A stretch of 64,000 bases of DNA from Catellatospora vulcania (GCF_009720385.1 NZ_WARX01000026.1:110651-174650), one strand, 5' to 3'. Shown: positions 53,556 to 62,580, counted from the stretch's first letter. The notes: generated by a model from the letters alone, not told the origin. Numbers and translations are program-made.

Positions 53556-53867
53556 TCAAATGGGCGGCTCATCGCGGACCACAAGCCTGCCGAGTCCGTC
53601 GAGCACGCGACTGTCGACAGCCCAACGCGCGGCGAGGCCCGCGATTATCGCGTACTCCTCACGCGTCAGCTGCACATCGTAATCAGACAGATTCACACAG
53701 ACGGTATCCAGAGCGAGTTGCTCCTCGCCCGCCAGCACGTCAACCACCGCGTCCGCCAACCGCGCATCTAACGGCGCACCCATCGCCGCCTCGGCGTCGA
53801 CATCCGCACGCCCCGAGAGCCCTTCGACCAGCCGCTTGAACCGCAGCCGATCTTCAGTCCAATACAT
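53556..53867 (-). CDS. MafI-like immunity protein (orphan)
   Basis: A 103-residue protein similar in pattern to MafI-family immunity proteins: AVVDVLAGEEQLALDTVCVNLSDYDVQLTREEYAIIAGLA, where these proteins usually have a xEFIxxGExxLALExLxxxLxDYDVxLSxEEYxxI text. Such proteins neutralise polymorphic toxins. No toxin-like C-terminal domain or secretion gene is seen within the flanking 3 kb. ATG at 53867. Convergent with the APH gene. Confidence 0.6.
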   Translation of the reverse strand: MYWTEDRLRFKRLVEGLSGRADVDAEAAMGAPLDARLADAVVDVLAGEEQLALDTVCVNLSDYDVQLTREEYAIIAGLAARWAVDSRVLDGLGRLVVRDEPPI

Positions 53868-54000
53868 AACCTGAGCATTTCACGGACAACGTCCCGACAC
53901 ATGACGCGGCAGCTGGTCGAGTGCCAGGTTGCCGTGTTGCCGAGGCGGCGACACCGTCGAGCCGTGCCATAAGTTCATGTTCAACGCGGAAGGGGACGCG

Positions 54001-54504
54001 TCAGCGGGCGTCGCGGCCACCCTGGCGGCGGGCTCCGGCCGCTCGGGACGAGGCCTGCCGTTTGCGAAGCCCCGGCGAGTCCGGTGAGCGGTCGACCGCT
54101 TGGCGGCCCGGCCGCGCCTTCGCGGGCGGGCGCGAGGGACGCGGCGGGTCGGTGTTGCGGCTGTCCTTGGCCATCTGCAGCCGTTCGGCTTTGAGCTGCT
54201 GCGCGCTGGCTTTCGCGGCGACGGCGACGGCCCGGCTCACCCGGGCGAGCGCGTCCTCGAAGACTTCTGCCTTCTGACGGTCGCGGGTGCCCTTGGGGTT
54301 GGCCTTGCCGCGGCCGCCGGACTCGGTGACCCGCAGGCCGGACTGGCGGCGGTAGAGCTTGACGTACTTGTTGCGCGCCCGCCGGATGCGGTCGTGCAGT
54401 TCGAGCAGACCGTCCTCGTCGAGACCGGCGAGCTGGTCGCGCTCGGTGTCGCGGACCAGCATCATCTCGTCCTCGGTGAGCGTGTTCATGATGGCCGTCG
54501 TCAT
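54001..54504 (-). CDS. Basic hypothetical protein
   Basis: A 167-residue protein with an acidic helical N-terminus (MNTLTEDEMMLVRDTERDQL) and a very basic, low-complexity C-terminus rich in Arg, Ala and Pro. Middle part: LLELHDRIRRARNKYVKLYRRQSGLRVTESGGRGKANPKGTRDRQKAEVFEDALARVSRAV. This looks like a nucleic-acid-associated protein seen in several actinobacteria, but I cannot name it. ATG at 54504 with GGGGGAG 4 nt upstream. Next to a CsbD-like gene, so general stress is a possible context. Confidence 0.65.
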   Translation of the reverse strand: MTTAIMNTLTEDEMMLVRDTERDQLAGLDEDGLLELHDRIRRARNKYVKLYRRQSGLRVTESGGRGKANPKGTRDRQKAEVFEDALARVSRAVAVAAKASAQQLKAERLQMAKDSRNTDPPRPSRPPAKARPGRQAVDRSPDSPGLRKRQASSRAAGARRQGGRDAR

Positions 54505-54568
54505 GGCTCCCCCGACCTCGCACCGCGGCATGCCGCAGCGATCCGTTCACGCACTGTCGCAGGTCATG

Positions 54569-54874
54569 CTATGTCTGCGGCGGACGGCGACGGGCGGGAA
54601 CGGGCCATCGAACCGGTGCGGCGTTCGACGCGGCGACCGGCGCGAGCCGCTGCGTGTCGAGCAGGCCGGGGCGTTCGGCGGTGAAGCGGCTGACCGCCTC
54701 AAGCGCCTTGAGGTCGTCCTTGCCCTTCTCCCGTGCCGCGTCGTCGTCGGCACGGGCCCCGAGCAGGTGTCCGGCCATCTCCCAGCGGGGGTTGCCGGCC
54801 AGGCGTCCGACGGTGTGCACGGTGCGCGCCACGAACCGGCGCGACAGATTGGCGAATTTTTCGTCGATGCCCAT
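54569..54874 (-). CDS. CsbD-like small protein
   Basis: A 101-residue protein. VHTVGRLAGNPRWEMAGHLLGARADDDAAREKGKDDLKAL recalls the CsbD stress-protein pattern (VGxLTGNxxLEAxGxxDxxxGK), though the N-terminus MGIDEKFANLSRRFVART is not typical. The tail is Pro/Arg-rich. ATG at 54874 with AGAGGGG 8 nt upstream. Same strand as the basic protein at 54001. Function unknown. Confidence 0.55.
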   Translation of the reverse strand: MGIDEKFANLSRRFVARTVHTVGRLAGNPRWEMAGHLLGARADDDAAREKGKDDLKALEAVSRFTAERPGLLDTQRLAPVAASNAAPVRWPVPARRRPPQT

Positions 54875-55024
54875 GATGGCGCCCCTCTCAGCCCGGTCCA
54901 CCTGTGGAAACGGTCGGTGTGCCTGTCTCGATGATGCAGGTGCGGCAGGCCGGTCGGCGAGCACTGCTCCACCTTTGCGTCGGTTTGCGCATCGATCACG
55001 CGGGGCGGGTCAAGCCGCAGCGCA

Positions 55025-55053
55025 TTGACGTACGTCGCGAGAGTCTCCAATAT
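55025..55053 (+). promoter_or_regulatory. Promoter of secreted hydrolase gene
   Basis: TTGACG (55025-55030), 17 nt, CAATAT (55048-55053) in an AT-rich patch about 50 bp before the TTG start at 55103. Confidence 0.4.
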
Positions 55054-55102
55054 GTCTCTCTATACGAAACACTGTTTCGCCTACAGAAACGGGAGCATCG
55101 TC

Positions 55103-56044
55103 TTGAGGACATCGACCCACCGTTTACGGCGCACCGCCCTCGCCGCGATCGCCGCCACCCTCGCCGCCGTGACCGCGGCACTGGCCGCCCCCGCACCCGC
55201 CAACGCCGCCTACTCCTCGGTCGCCGTGTACGCGAGCACCGTCAACGGCGACGCCGCCGACGTCTACCACCCGGTCACCGGCTCGCCCCACGACCCGTGG
55301 CCGGTGGTGCTGCTGCTGCAGGGCGCCAACGTGGACAAGGCCCAGTACTCCGGTTACGCCGCCAAGGTCGCCTCGTACGGCTTCGCGGTCGTCGTGCCCA
55401 ATCACTTCCAGGTCCTGTTCGGCCAACCCGGCCTGTACGCCACCGGCGCGCAGGCCGGCTGGACCGTGACGTGGGCCCAGGCGGAGAACGCCCGCACCGG
55501 CTCGCCGCTGCTCGGCGCGCTCGACCCGAGCCGGCTGCTGCTGCTCGGGCACTCGTTCGGCGGGGCTGCGGCGCTCAACCTGACCACCGGGCTGTGCACG
55601 CCGCCGTTCTGCACCGTGCCGTCGCCCGCCCCGCCGCAGCTCAAGGCAGTCGCGCTGTACGGGACCAACAACACCCAGCCGGGCACCGGCGCCACCCCGC
55701 CGGTGGCCAACGCGGTGCCGGTCGCCCTCATCCAGGGCAGCGCCGACGGCATCGGCAGCCCGACCAACGGATACGCCACCTACCAGGTGGTCACCTCGCC
55801 GCCGAAGCTGTATGCGAGCGTGCTCGGCGCCAACCACTACGGCATCACCGACGCGCAGAACCCTGCGGGCGCGCGGCCCGACCTGTCCCCGCAGACCCTC
55901 ACCCAGGCGCAGAGCGTGGAGACCGCGGCCCGGTGGAGCGCCTACTGGCTGCGCGCGCAGCTGGGCGACCCGGTCGGCCAGGCCTGGGTCTACGGCTTCG
56001 GCGACGCCGTCGACGCGAACGTGACCACGCAGTTCGTGCACTGA
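55103..56044 (+). CDS. Secreted alpha/beta hydrolase (chlorophyllase/dienelactone hydrolase-like)
   Basis: A 313-residue secreted hydrolase. I place the start at a TTG (55103), because GGGAG lies 7 nt before it and the signal peptide then begins LRTSTHRLRRTALAAIAATL, with cleavage near residue 35 (PANA). Upstream ATG at 55052 would add a poor leader. Catalytic residues: Ser151 in LLGHSFGGAA, Asp215 in IQGSADG, His245 in GANHYGI. A Cys pair lies at about 165-170 (LCTPPFC). Ester or polyester substrates are likely. Precedes the GH64 locus. Confidence 0.82.
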   Translation: MRTSTHRLRRTALAAIAATLAAVTAALAAPAPANAAYSSVAVYASTVNGDAADVYHPVTGSPHDPWPVVLLLQGANVDKAQYSGYAAKVASYGFAVVVPNHFQVLFGQPGLYATGAQAGWTVTWAQAENARTGSPLLGALDPSRLLLLGHSFGGAAALNLTTGLCTPPFCTVPSPAPPQLKAVALYGTNNTQPGTGATPPVANAVPVALIQGSADGIGSPTNGYATYQVVTSPPKLYASVLGANHYGITDAQNPAGARPDLSPQTLTQAQSVETAARWSAYWLRAQLGDPVGQAWVYGFGDAVDANVTTQFVH

Positions 56045-56136
56045 TCGCCGGGCGGGCGAACACCCGCCGCCCCGCCGTTGCGAGCCGGGCCGCGCACGCG
56101 TGCGGCCCGGCTCGCCGCGTCATCGTTCACCGTCTA

Positions 56137-56178
56137 TTGACCGGATATTTGCGCGCATCGTATCGTGAGAGCGCTCTC
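56137..56178 (+). promoter_or_regulatory. GH64 promoter with LacI operator copy 2
   Basis: TTGACC (56137-56142), 18 nt, TATCGT (56161-56166), immediately followed by the perfect palindrome GAGAGCGCTCTC (56167-56178) at the expected transcription start. A repressor there would block initiation. Same palindrome as at 25779-25790. Confidence 0.75.
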
Positions 56179-56263
56179 TCAATCACCCGGAAGCCTGCGC
56201 CACCCCGATGTAGCCCTTGCATCCCGGTCGCGTCGGTGACAGCCCTGACCCGACCCGGACTTG

Positions 56264-56275
56264 GAGAGCGCTCTC
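56264..56275. promoter_or_regulatory. LacI operator copy 3
   Basis: A second perfect GAGAGCGCTCTC in the GH64 leader, 97 bp from copy 2 and 94 bp before the ATG, inside TTGGAGAGCGCTCTCG. Copy 1 sits in a similar TTTGGAGAGCGCTCTCAA context. Two sites about nine helical turns apart would allow DNA looping. Confidence 0.8.
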
Positions 56276-56368
56276 GCAGTCGCCCGCTGCGGGATCCGCC
56301 CACCGCCCGGGGCGCTTCGACCGGGCGCGTCACCCGTCCACCTCATCAGAATGTGAGGTTCCGCGACC

Positions 56369-58030
56369 ATGCTTACCAGACGAAAAGTCCTCGGCGTGCT
56401 CGCCGCGACCGCGCTGGCCGTCCCGCTGGCCGTCGCCGCGACCGCCTCGCCCGCCCAGGCGATCGGACCCGACCCGCTCCCCGTCACCGTCACCAACAAC
56501 ACCGGCCGCGGCGACGCGGTCTACCTGTACGTCATCGGCGTCCAGCTCAGCACCGGGCGTCTCGGCTACGTCAACAGCGGCGGCGGTTTCACGCCGTGGA
56601 CCGGCGGGCAGCTGCCGCCCTCGCCCGCGCCCGACGTGTCGATCGCCGGCCCCGGCAACGGCGGCAGCACCACCATCCGGTTCCCGCGCGGCTTCTCCGG
56701 CCGGGCCTACTTCTCCTTCGGCGAGAAGCTCAAGTTCTTCCTCACCCCCGACGGCCTGGTCCAGCCCGCGCCCTGGGCGTCGGGCGACGCCAACTACAAC
56801 ATCCTGTTCGACTGGAGCGAGTTCACCTACAACGACGCGGGGCTGTGGATCAACAGCTCGCAGGTCGACATGTTCTCGGTGCCGCACGCGGTGACCGTGA
56901 CCGGCGCGTCCGGGGCGACCAAGCGCACCGGCGACGTGGTCAACGACGGCCGCAACAACGTCATCAACCAGATCCGGGCACAGTCGGGCTGGGCGAACAC
57001 CGTCTACACCCGCCCCTCCGACGGCACCGTGCTGCGCGTGCTCGCCCCGGGCAAGGCGGCCGGGGCCGGGCTGTTCAGCGCCACCTACCTGGACGGGTAC
57101 ATCAACTCGGCGTGGAACGCCTACGCCTCCAAGACGCTGACCGTGGTGCCGTTCACCGACCAGCCCAACACCAAGTACTTCGGGCGTACCAGCGGCAACG
57201 TCATGAACTTCACCAACTCCGCGGGCCAGCAGGTCGCCTCGTTCAACAAGCCGACCAGCGCCCACGTGTGGGGCTGCGACGGCAACCTGGGGGCGCCCAA
57301 CGACCTGGTCGTCGGGCCGATCGCCCGCACGCTGTGCGCCGCGCTCAACCGCGGCACGCTGGGCACCGTCGACACCCAGCCCAGCACCAACGCGGCCCAG
57401 TTCTACCAGAACAGCCCCACCAACCAGTACGCCAAGATCATCCACTCGAACATGGCCGACGGCAAGGCGTACGCGTTCGCGTTCGACGACGTCGGCGCGT
57501 TCGAGTCGCTGGTCCACGACGGCGACCCGCGCTCGGCGAGCATCGTGCTGAGCCCGTTCGGCGCCGGCGGCACCCCGCCCGGCGGCGGCCCGATCTCGTC
57601 GACCACCTGGTACAGCGTGATCAACAAGACCAGCAACAAGTGCGTCGACGCCCGCTCCTCGGGCACCGCCAACGGCACCGCCATCCAGCAGTACACCTGC
57701 AACAACAGCTTCGCCCAGCAGTACCTGTTCCAACCGACCAGCGGCGGCTACGTGCGGATCAACAACCGCAACAACCCCGCCCAGGTGCTCGACGTCAACG
57801 GGGTCTCGGCCGCCGACAACGCGCCGATCCACCTGTGGACCTACGGCGGCGGCAACAACCAGCAGTGGCTGCCCGTGTCCGAGGGCGGCGGGTACTACCA
57901 CTTCGTGTCCCGGCACAGTGGCAAGTGCCTCGACGTCCCCGCGGCGTCGACGGCCGACAGCGTCCAGCTGGTGCAGTACACCTGCAACGGCACCGGGGCG
58001 CAGTCGTTCCGGCTGACCGCACAGCCCTGA
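56369..58030 (+). CDS. Secreted GH64 endo-beta-1,3-glucanase with ricin-type CBM13
   Basis: A 553-residue secreted enzyme. Signal peptide 1-31. GH64 thaumatin-like domain about 35-395. The catalytic pair fits Glu151 and Asp167 (ILFDWSEFTYND and SSQVDMFS), 16 residues apart as in the laminaripentaose-producing enzyme of Streptomyces matensis (recalled Glu154/Asp170). A Gly/Pro linker (about 395-410) leads to a RICIN domain (412-553) with three QW-type repeats (NKCVDARSSGTANGT.IQQYTC, AQVLDVNG, GKCLDVPAAST). It releases laminari-oligosaccharides from beta-1,3-glucan. ATG at 56369. Two LacI operators upstream. Confidence 0.95.
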   Translation: MLTRRKVLGVLAATALAVPLAVAATASPAQAIGPDPLPVTVTNNTGRGDAVYLYVIGVQLSTGRLGYVNSGGGFTPWTGGQLPPSPAPDVSIAGPGNGGSTTIRFPRGFSGRAYFSFGEKLKFFLTPDGLVQPAPWASGDANYNILFDWSEFTYNDAGLWINSSQVDMFSVPHAVTVTGASGATKRTGDVVNDGRNNVINQIRAQSGWANTVYTRPSDGTVLRVLAPGKAAGAGLFSATYLDGYINSAWNAYASKTLTVVPFTDQPNTKYFGRTSGNVMNFTNSAGQQVASFNKPTSAHVWGCDGNLGAPNDLVVGPIARTLCAALNRGTLGTVDTQPSTNAAQFYQNSPTNQYAKIIHSNMADGKAYAFAFDDVGAFESLVHDGDPRSASIVLSPFGAGGTPPGGGPISSTTWYSVINKTSNKCVDARSSGTANGTAIQQYTCNNSFAQQYLFQPTSGGYVRINNRNNPAQVLDVNGVSAADNAPIHLWTYGGGNNQQWLPVSEGGGYYHFVSRHSGKCLDVPAASTADSVQLVQYTCNGTGAQSFRLTAQP

Positions 58031-58036
58031 CGGGCG

Positions 58037-58070
58037 CAGGGGCCGCCGGGTGGTCACCCGGCGGCCCCTG
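58037..58070 (+). terminator. 15-bp stem terminator after GH64 gene
   Basis: CAGGGGCCGCCGGGT (58037-58051) pairs perfectly with ACCCGGCGGCCCCTG (58056-58070), with a GGTC loop, 7 nt after the stop. Confidence 0.9.
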
Positions 58071-58216
58071 TCCGCGGCTGCGCGAACATCCACGACAGGC
58101 TCCGCGACCTGGACACTGTGCCAGACTTGTGACAGAGGGTAGTTCTCACCACCGGGAGGCTCGTCACGGCGGCAGACGGCGGCGCACTCGGGACCCGGAC
58201 GGCACGCGACCGGGCC

Positions 58217-60352
58217 GTGGTGGGCGTCGTGCTCGCCGGCGTCGCCTGGGTGGCGCTGTACGCGGTCCTGATGCGGGCCAGCCGGAACTCCCCCGACGCC
58301 GCCCGCCTGGTCGGCGAGGTGATCTACCTGGCGCCGATCGCGGCGGCGACGGCACTGGCCGTGTACGCCGCCGGGCACACCCGCGGACGCGTCAGCACGG
58401 CGTGGCGGCTGCTGATCGTGTCGAACTCGCTGTGGCTCATCGGCGAGTCCACCTGGGCCGTCTACTCCTACCTGGTGCCCGAAGGCGCGCCCGTGCCGTC
58501 GTTCGCCGACGCGGCCTACCTGCTCTCCTATGCCGTGGCGCTGCCGGCCATTGTGATCGGCCTGGGCCTGGGCGTGCTCGGCCGGACCCAGGGGCTGCTC
58601 GACGCCCTGCTCGTCGCCGCCGGCGCCGCGGCGATCGGCTGGCAGACGCTGATCAGCCCGCTCGTGCCGACCACCTGGAGCGCGGCTGCCCTGGTCACGT
58701 TCCTCTACCCGGTGTTCTCGGTGAGCATCGTCAGCATCCTGGTGGCGGTCCTGCTCAGTGGCGCCCGCCACGTGCCCCGCTCGATGATCATCGTAGGCAC
58801 GGCGTTCGGGCTGGCCGCGATCACCGACGGCGCGTACGCCTACCTGACCGCCGTCGACCACTACGAGAGTTCCAGCTGGGTGAACCTCGGCTGGCAGATC
58901 GAGGCCGTGCTGCTGTGCGTGGCGGCCGTCGTGGCGGGCCGCCGGGCCGAGTCCGACCAGCCCCGGACCGTCGACCCGGACCTGGCGTTCCTGCCCGTCG
59001 TCGTCGCCGTGCTCGCGGTCGGCGGCCTGGCCGTCGCGGACCTCGTCCTGGTCGGTCGGCTGAGCCTGGTCACCCTCGTGGTCACCATGCTGTTGCTGCT
59101 GGGTCTGCTGGTGCGGCAGGTCGTCGCCACCCGGGACCGGGACCGGCTGACCCAGGGGCTGCGCACCGCCGCGATCACCGACCAGCTCACCGGCCTGTAC
59201 AACCGGCGCTTCTTCAAGGAGATGGTCGACGTCGAGGCCGACCGCGCCGTGCGCCGCCGGCTCCCGCTCAGCCTGGTCCTGATCGACCTGGACCACTTCA
59301 AGGACATCAACGACACCTACGGACACTCGGTCGGCGACGCCGTGCTCGCCGACGTCGCGCAGCGGCTGCGCCAGGAGGTGCGCGGCAGCGACCTGCTGTG
59401 CCGGTACGGCGGCGAGGAGTTCGTCTGCCTGCTGCCCGCCACCCCCGCACCCGCCGCGTACGAGCTGGCCGAGCGGCTGCGGCAGACGCTGCGCGGCACC
59501 ACGGTGACCATCCCCGGGGTGCCCGAGCCGGTGCGGCTCACCGCCTCGCTCGGGGTGGCCACCGACGAACCCGGCGAGCGCGGCCAGATCGACACCGACG
59601 CGCTCATCGACGAGGCCGACCAGGCCGTCTACCGTGCCAAGGCCCTGGGCCGGGACCGTGTCATCGGGTCCGGGCAGCCCTCGGCGACCGCCGCAGGCCC
59701 GGTCACCGACCTGCCTCCGGCCCTGGTGTGGATGGCCGACCGGATCGACCGGGCATTCGGCGACCGGGAGTGCGCCGCCGCCGTGTCGCGCTGGGCGTTT
59801 CGCACCGCGACCCGGCTGGGGCTGGACGAGGCCGTCCAGCGCCGCACCGCGGCCGCCGCCCGGGTGCACGACATCGGCCGGATCACCTGCCTGGCCACGC
59901 GGCAGCCGGACCAGCCGTCCGACGGCGGCCGGCCCGACGATCCGGGCCATCCGGCGCAGGGCGCGCGCCTGCTCGTCGAGCTGGCGGCCCGGCCGGACCT
60001 GGCGCCGCTGGTCGCCGCCCACCACGAACGCCACGACGGCACCGGCTACCCGTACGGCCTGGCCGGCGCGGACATCCCGGTCGAAGCGCGGATCATCGCC
60101 GTCTGCGACGCCTGGGCCGTCCTGCGGGCCGGCGACCCCGATCCGCTGGGGGCCTCGCCGCCGCCCGGTCGCGACGAACTCCTCGCCGGGCGGGGCACCC
60201 GCTTCGATCCCGCGGTCCTCGACGCGTTCCTCGCGCTGCTCGACGACGGGGCGCTCGACGACCCCGAACGCTACGCCGACTCCCCCGCCGCACGGCCGGC
60301 CCTGCCCGCCCCCGTGGCCGCCGGAGACGACCAGCGCACCTCACCACGCTGA
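58217..60352 (+). CDS. Membrane GGDEF and HD-GYP protein (c-di-GMP turnover)
   Basis: 711 residues from the first usable start. The N-terminal 300 residues hold about nine hydrophobic segments (MASE-like sensor). The GGDEF domain (about 315-485) is intact: active site GGEEF at 398-402 and I-site RGSD at 389-392, five residues before it, so an active, feedback-inhibited diguanylate cyclase is expected. The C-terminal domain (about 520-660) has HDIG (551-554), AHHERHDGTGYPYGL (601-615) and ARIIAVCDAW, an HD-GYP pattern for c-di-GMP hydrolysis, but the first His-containing helix is not obvious. GTG at 58217; GGGAGG at 58154-58159 lies just before an in-frame GTC, so the real start may be earlier. 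Confidence 0.88.
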   Translation: MVGVVLAGVAWVALYAVLMRASRNSPDAARLVGEVIYLAPIAAATALAVYAAGHTRGRVSTAWRLLIVSNSLWLIGESTWAVYSYLVPEGAPVPSFADAAYLLSYAVALPAIVIGLGLGVLGRTQGLLDALLVAAGAAAIGWQTLISPLVPTTWSAAALVTFLYPVFSVSIVSILVAVLLSGARHVPRSMIIVGTAFGLAAITDGAYAYLTAVDHYESSSWVNLGWQIEAVLLCVAAVVAGRRAESDQPRTVDPDLAFLPVVVAVLAVGGLAVADLVLVGRLSLVTLVVTMLLLLGLLVRQVVATRDRDRLTQGLRTAAITDQLTGLYNRRFFKEMVDVEADRAVRRRLPLSLVLIDLDHFKDINDTYGHSVGDAVLADVAQRLRQEVRGSDLLCRYGGEEFVCLLPATPAPAAYELAERLRQTLRGTTVTIPGVPEPVRLTASLGVATDEPGERGQIDTDALIDEADQAVYRAKALGRDRVIGSGQPSATAAGPVTDLPPALVWMADRIDRAFGDRECAAAVSRWAFRTATRLGLDEAVQRRTAAAARVHDIGRITCLATRQPDQPSDGGRPDDPGHPAQGARLLVELAARPDLAPLVAAHHERHDGTGYPYGLAGADIPVEARIIAVCDAWAVLRAGDPDPLGASPPPGRDELLAGRGTRFDPAVLDAFLALLDDGALDDPERYADSPAARPALPAPVAAGDDQRTSPR

Positions 60353-60476
60353 TCCACCGGTGATCCGGCCGGCCGGCCGGCGAAAGTGGTTCACACGGTC
60401 GTGTCGAGAAACATCGCACCGCTCCGACCTATGGTCAGACGGGGCGGCCGCCCCGCGACTGACGAGGAGCGAGACG

Positions 60477-61091
60477 ATGAGCAAGATCACCTGCGATATC
60501 GCGATGTCGGTGGACGGCTTCGTAGCAGGCCCGAACCAGCGCCTCGAGGCGCCGCTCGGCGACGGCGCGGAAAAGGTGCTGCACCGGTGGATGTTCGACG
60601 AGCCGGAGAACAACGCCGCCGAACTCGCCGCGATCACCGACGCGGGCGCGTTCATCATGGGCCGCAACATGTTCAGCCCCGGGCGCGGCGACTGGGACCT
60701 GGACTGGACGGGCTGGTGGGGCGAAGAGCCGCCGTACCATGCCCCGGTGTTCGTGCTCACCCACTTCGAGCGCGAGCCGGTGAAGATGGCGGGCGGCACC
60801 GTGTTCCACTTCGTGACCGGCGGTATCGCCGAGGCCCTCGACCTCGCCCGCGCCGCCGCGGGCGAGCGGGACATCGCCGTCGCGGGCGGGGCCGCGACGG
60901 TCAACCAGTTCCTGGCGGCGGGGCTGATCGACGAGCTCCGGCTGCACATCGCGCCGGTGCTGCTGGGCCGCGGCGAGCGGCTGTTCGACGGCCTCGCGCC
61001 CACGGACCTGGTACAGCTCGGGGTGCGACACACGGACCTGGTCACGCATGTGCGCTACGAGCCGGTCCGACCGGCAGCGGCGGCGGCCTGA
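60477..61091 (+). CDS. Dihydrofolate reductase/RibD C-terminal fold protein
   Basis: A 204-residue protein of the RibD_C/DHFR-like family: KITCDIAMSVDGFVAGPNQ, GAFIMGRNMFSPG, PVFVLTHFEREPVKMAGGTVFHFVTGG, and IAVAGGAATVNQFLAAGLIDELRLHIAPVLLGRGERLFDGL. NADPH-linked reductase activity is the family norm; a role in riboflavin or folate is unlikely for this stand-alone form. ATG at 60477 has GAGGAG 7 nt upstream. Confidence 0.9.
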   Translation: MSKITCDIAMSVDGFVAGPNQRLEAPLGDGAEKVLHRWMFDEPENNAAELAAITDAGAFIMGRNMFSPGRGDWDLDWTGWWGEEPPYHAPVFVLTHFEREPVKMAGGTVFHFVTGGIAEALDLARAAAGERDIAVAGGAATVNQFLAAGLIDELRLHIAPVLLGRGERLFDGLAPTDLVQLGVRHTDLVTHVRYEPVRPAAAAA

Positions 61092-61557
61092 TCGGGGCCG
61101 CCGCCGCAGGTGCCGGCAGCGCGTTACCTGGGCTCGGCCGCGCGCTGCCGACCCGGCCCCACCCCACTGGCGGCCGGGGATCCGGCGCAGCGGAACGGAA
61201 CGGGTGGGCCGCCGTCCGGGCATCGGGCAGCCCACCTGCGGCGTACGGCCCGAAGGGAGGCCGTACCCGTCAGCGGTGGATCACGGTGTGGCACAGGTGA
61301 AGGCGTCGGCCAGGCGGGGTCGGGTCTCGGGGACACGGACGCCGTGATGCGTGTTGTTCTCCTTCTCGGACGACAGGAGCGGCGCGCCCGCGCGCCGCGA
61401 GGTGCCCCTCCGCACAGGCATGCGGACCCGACCGGGCAGGTGGGTCCGCATCGGAGGGTCCACGTCGAGGGTCGGGCACACATCGATGGAGGCGATCACC
61501 ATCCTGGGTGTCCGACCGAGAAGGAGTCAATAACTTCCGGAAAGTATCGGCGCATTC
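61092..61557. other. 466-bp intergenic stretch with a long hairpin
   Basis: No supported gene. ATGCGGACCC (61420-61429) pairs perfectly with GGGTCCGCAT (61442-61451), and CTCCG (61408-61412) with CGGAG (61452-61456) outside a 7-nt bulge. This is probably the terminator of the LacI gene that ends at 61558. A minus-strand frame of 73 codons (61281-61502) lacks a ribosome site and known features. Confidence 0.55.
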
Positions 61558-62580
61558 CTATCGAACGCGCGGCGGTGCGGCGCTGTCGCGCACGACGAGT
61601 TCGGTGGCCAGCTCCATCCGCGGGCTCTCCACGTGCTCGCCCCTGGCCAGGCGCAGCACGGTGCGGGCGGCGACCATGCCCATCTCCGCCAGGGGCTGAC
61701 GGACCGTCGTCATCGGCGGCGACGACCAGCGCACCTCGGGCAGGTCGTCGAAGCCGACTACGCTGACGTCGTCGCCGACCCGCAGGCCCTGCTGGCGCAC
61801 GGCCTCGTACACGCCCAGCGCCATCTGGTCGCAGGAGGCGAAGATCGCCGTCGGCGGGTCGGGCAGCCGCAGCAGGTGGGTGCCGCCCGCGAAGCCCGAC
61901 TCGTGGTAGAAGTCGCCCTGGTAGATGAGGCTGTCGTCGATCGGCAGCCCCGCCGACTCCATGGCCGCGCGGTAGCCGTCCATCCGGGCCCGGCTGCACA
62001 TCAGCTGCGGCAGTCCGGTGATGAACCCGATGCGCCGGTGGCCGAGGCCGATCAGGTACTCCGTCGCGGCCAGGCCGCCGGACCAGTTGGTCGCGCCGAC
62101 GGTCGGCGCGTCCTGCTGCGGGATCCCGTCGGCGTCGACGAGCACCACCGGGATGTTGAGCCGGCGCAGCTCGGCCTGCAACGGCGGCTCCACCATCGAG
62201 GTCACGAAGATGACGCCCTCGGTCGCCCGGTTGCGCACGCCGTCCAGCCACTGCTTGGCCGAGGCGTTGCGCCGGTGGATGGCCGACACGACGGTGCCGA
62301 TGCCGGCGGCGTGGGCGACGTCCTCGACGCCGCGGATGATCTCGACGGCCCACGGGCTGTCCAGGTCGGGGAAGACCAGGTCCAGCAGACCGGAACTGGT
62401 GCGGGCGGCCGACGGCCGGCGGCGGTAGCCGTGGCGGGTGAGCAGCTCCTCGACCCGCTCGCGGGTCTGCGAGGCCACATCGGAGCGGCCGTTGAGCACG
62501 CGCGAGACCGTGGGCACGGACACCCCGGCCAGATCGGCGATCGCGGCGATGGTGACCTTGCGCGTAACGTTGTCAGCCAC
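61558..62580 (-). CDS. LacI family regulator, paralogue 1
   Basis: A 340-residue repressor. HTH: KVTIAAIADLAGVSVPTVSRVLNGRSDVASQTRERVEELL; effector domain about 65-330 ending in VSVVGFDDLPEVRWSSPPMTTVRQPLAEMG. Starts at GTG 62580 with GAGGAG 6 nt upstream. By eye it is highly similar along its whole length to the regulator at 62749-63762, including identical stretches in the effector domain, so they arose by tandem duplication. A TGAAAGTTTCG site lies 93 bp upstream. Probably senses a plant or microbial sugar. Confidence 0.92.
   Translation of the reverse strand: MADNVTRKVTIAAIADLAGVSVPTVSRVLNGRSDVASQTRERVEELLTRHGYRRRPSAARTSSGLLDLVFPDLDSPWAVEIIRGVEDVAHAAGIGTVVSAIHRRNASAKQWLDGVRNRATEGVIFVTSMVEPPLQAELRRLNIPVVLVDADGIPQQDAPTVGATNWSGGLAATEYLIGLGHRRIGFITGLPQLMCSRARMDGYRAAMESAGLPIDDSLIYQGDFYHESGFAGGTHLLRLPDPPTAIFASCDQMALGVYEAVRQQGLRVGDDVSVVGFDDLPEVRWSSPPMTTVRQPLAEMGMVAARTVLRLARGEHVESPRMELATELVVRDSAAPPRVR

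Noticed and set aside
55052..55102. ATG at 55052 as start of the secreted hydrolase
   Set aside because: It would add 17 residues (MSLYTKHCFAYRNGSIV) before the signal peptide; the TTG at 55103 has a GGGAG site and a proper signal peptide start.
54904..60363. A 1819-codon plus-strand open frame across three genes
   Set aside because: It runs out of frame through the hydrolase, GH64 and GGDEF genes and is Arg/Pro-rich low complexity; an artefact of GC bias.
61281..61502. A 73-codon minus-strand ORF between the DHFR-fold and LacI genes
   Set aside because: No ribosome site, no recognisable motif, and it contains the hairpin that likely terminates the LacI transcript.
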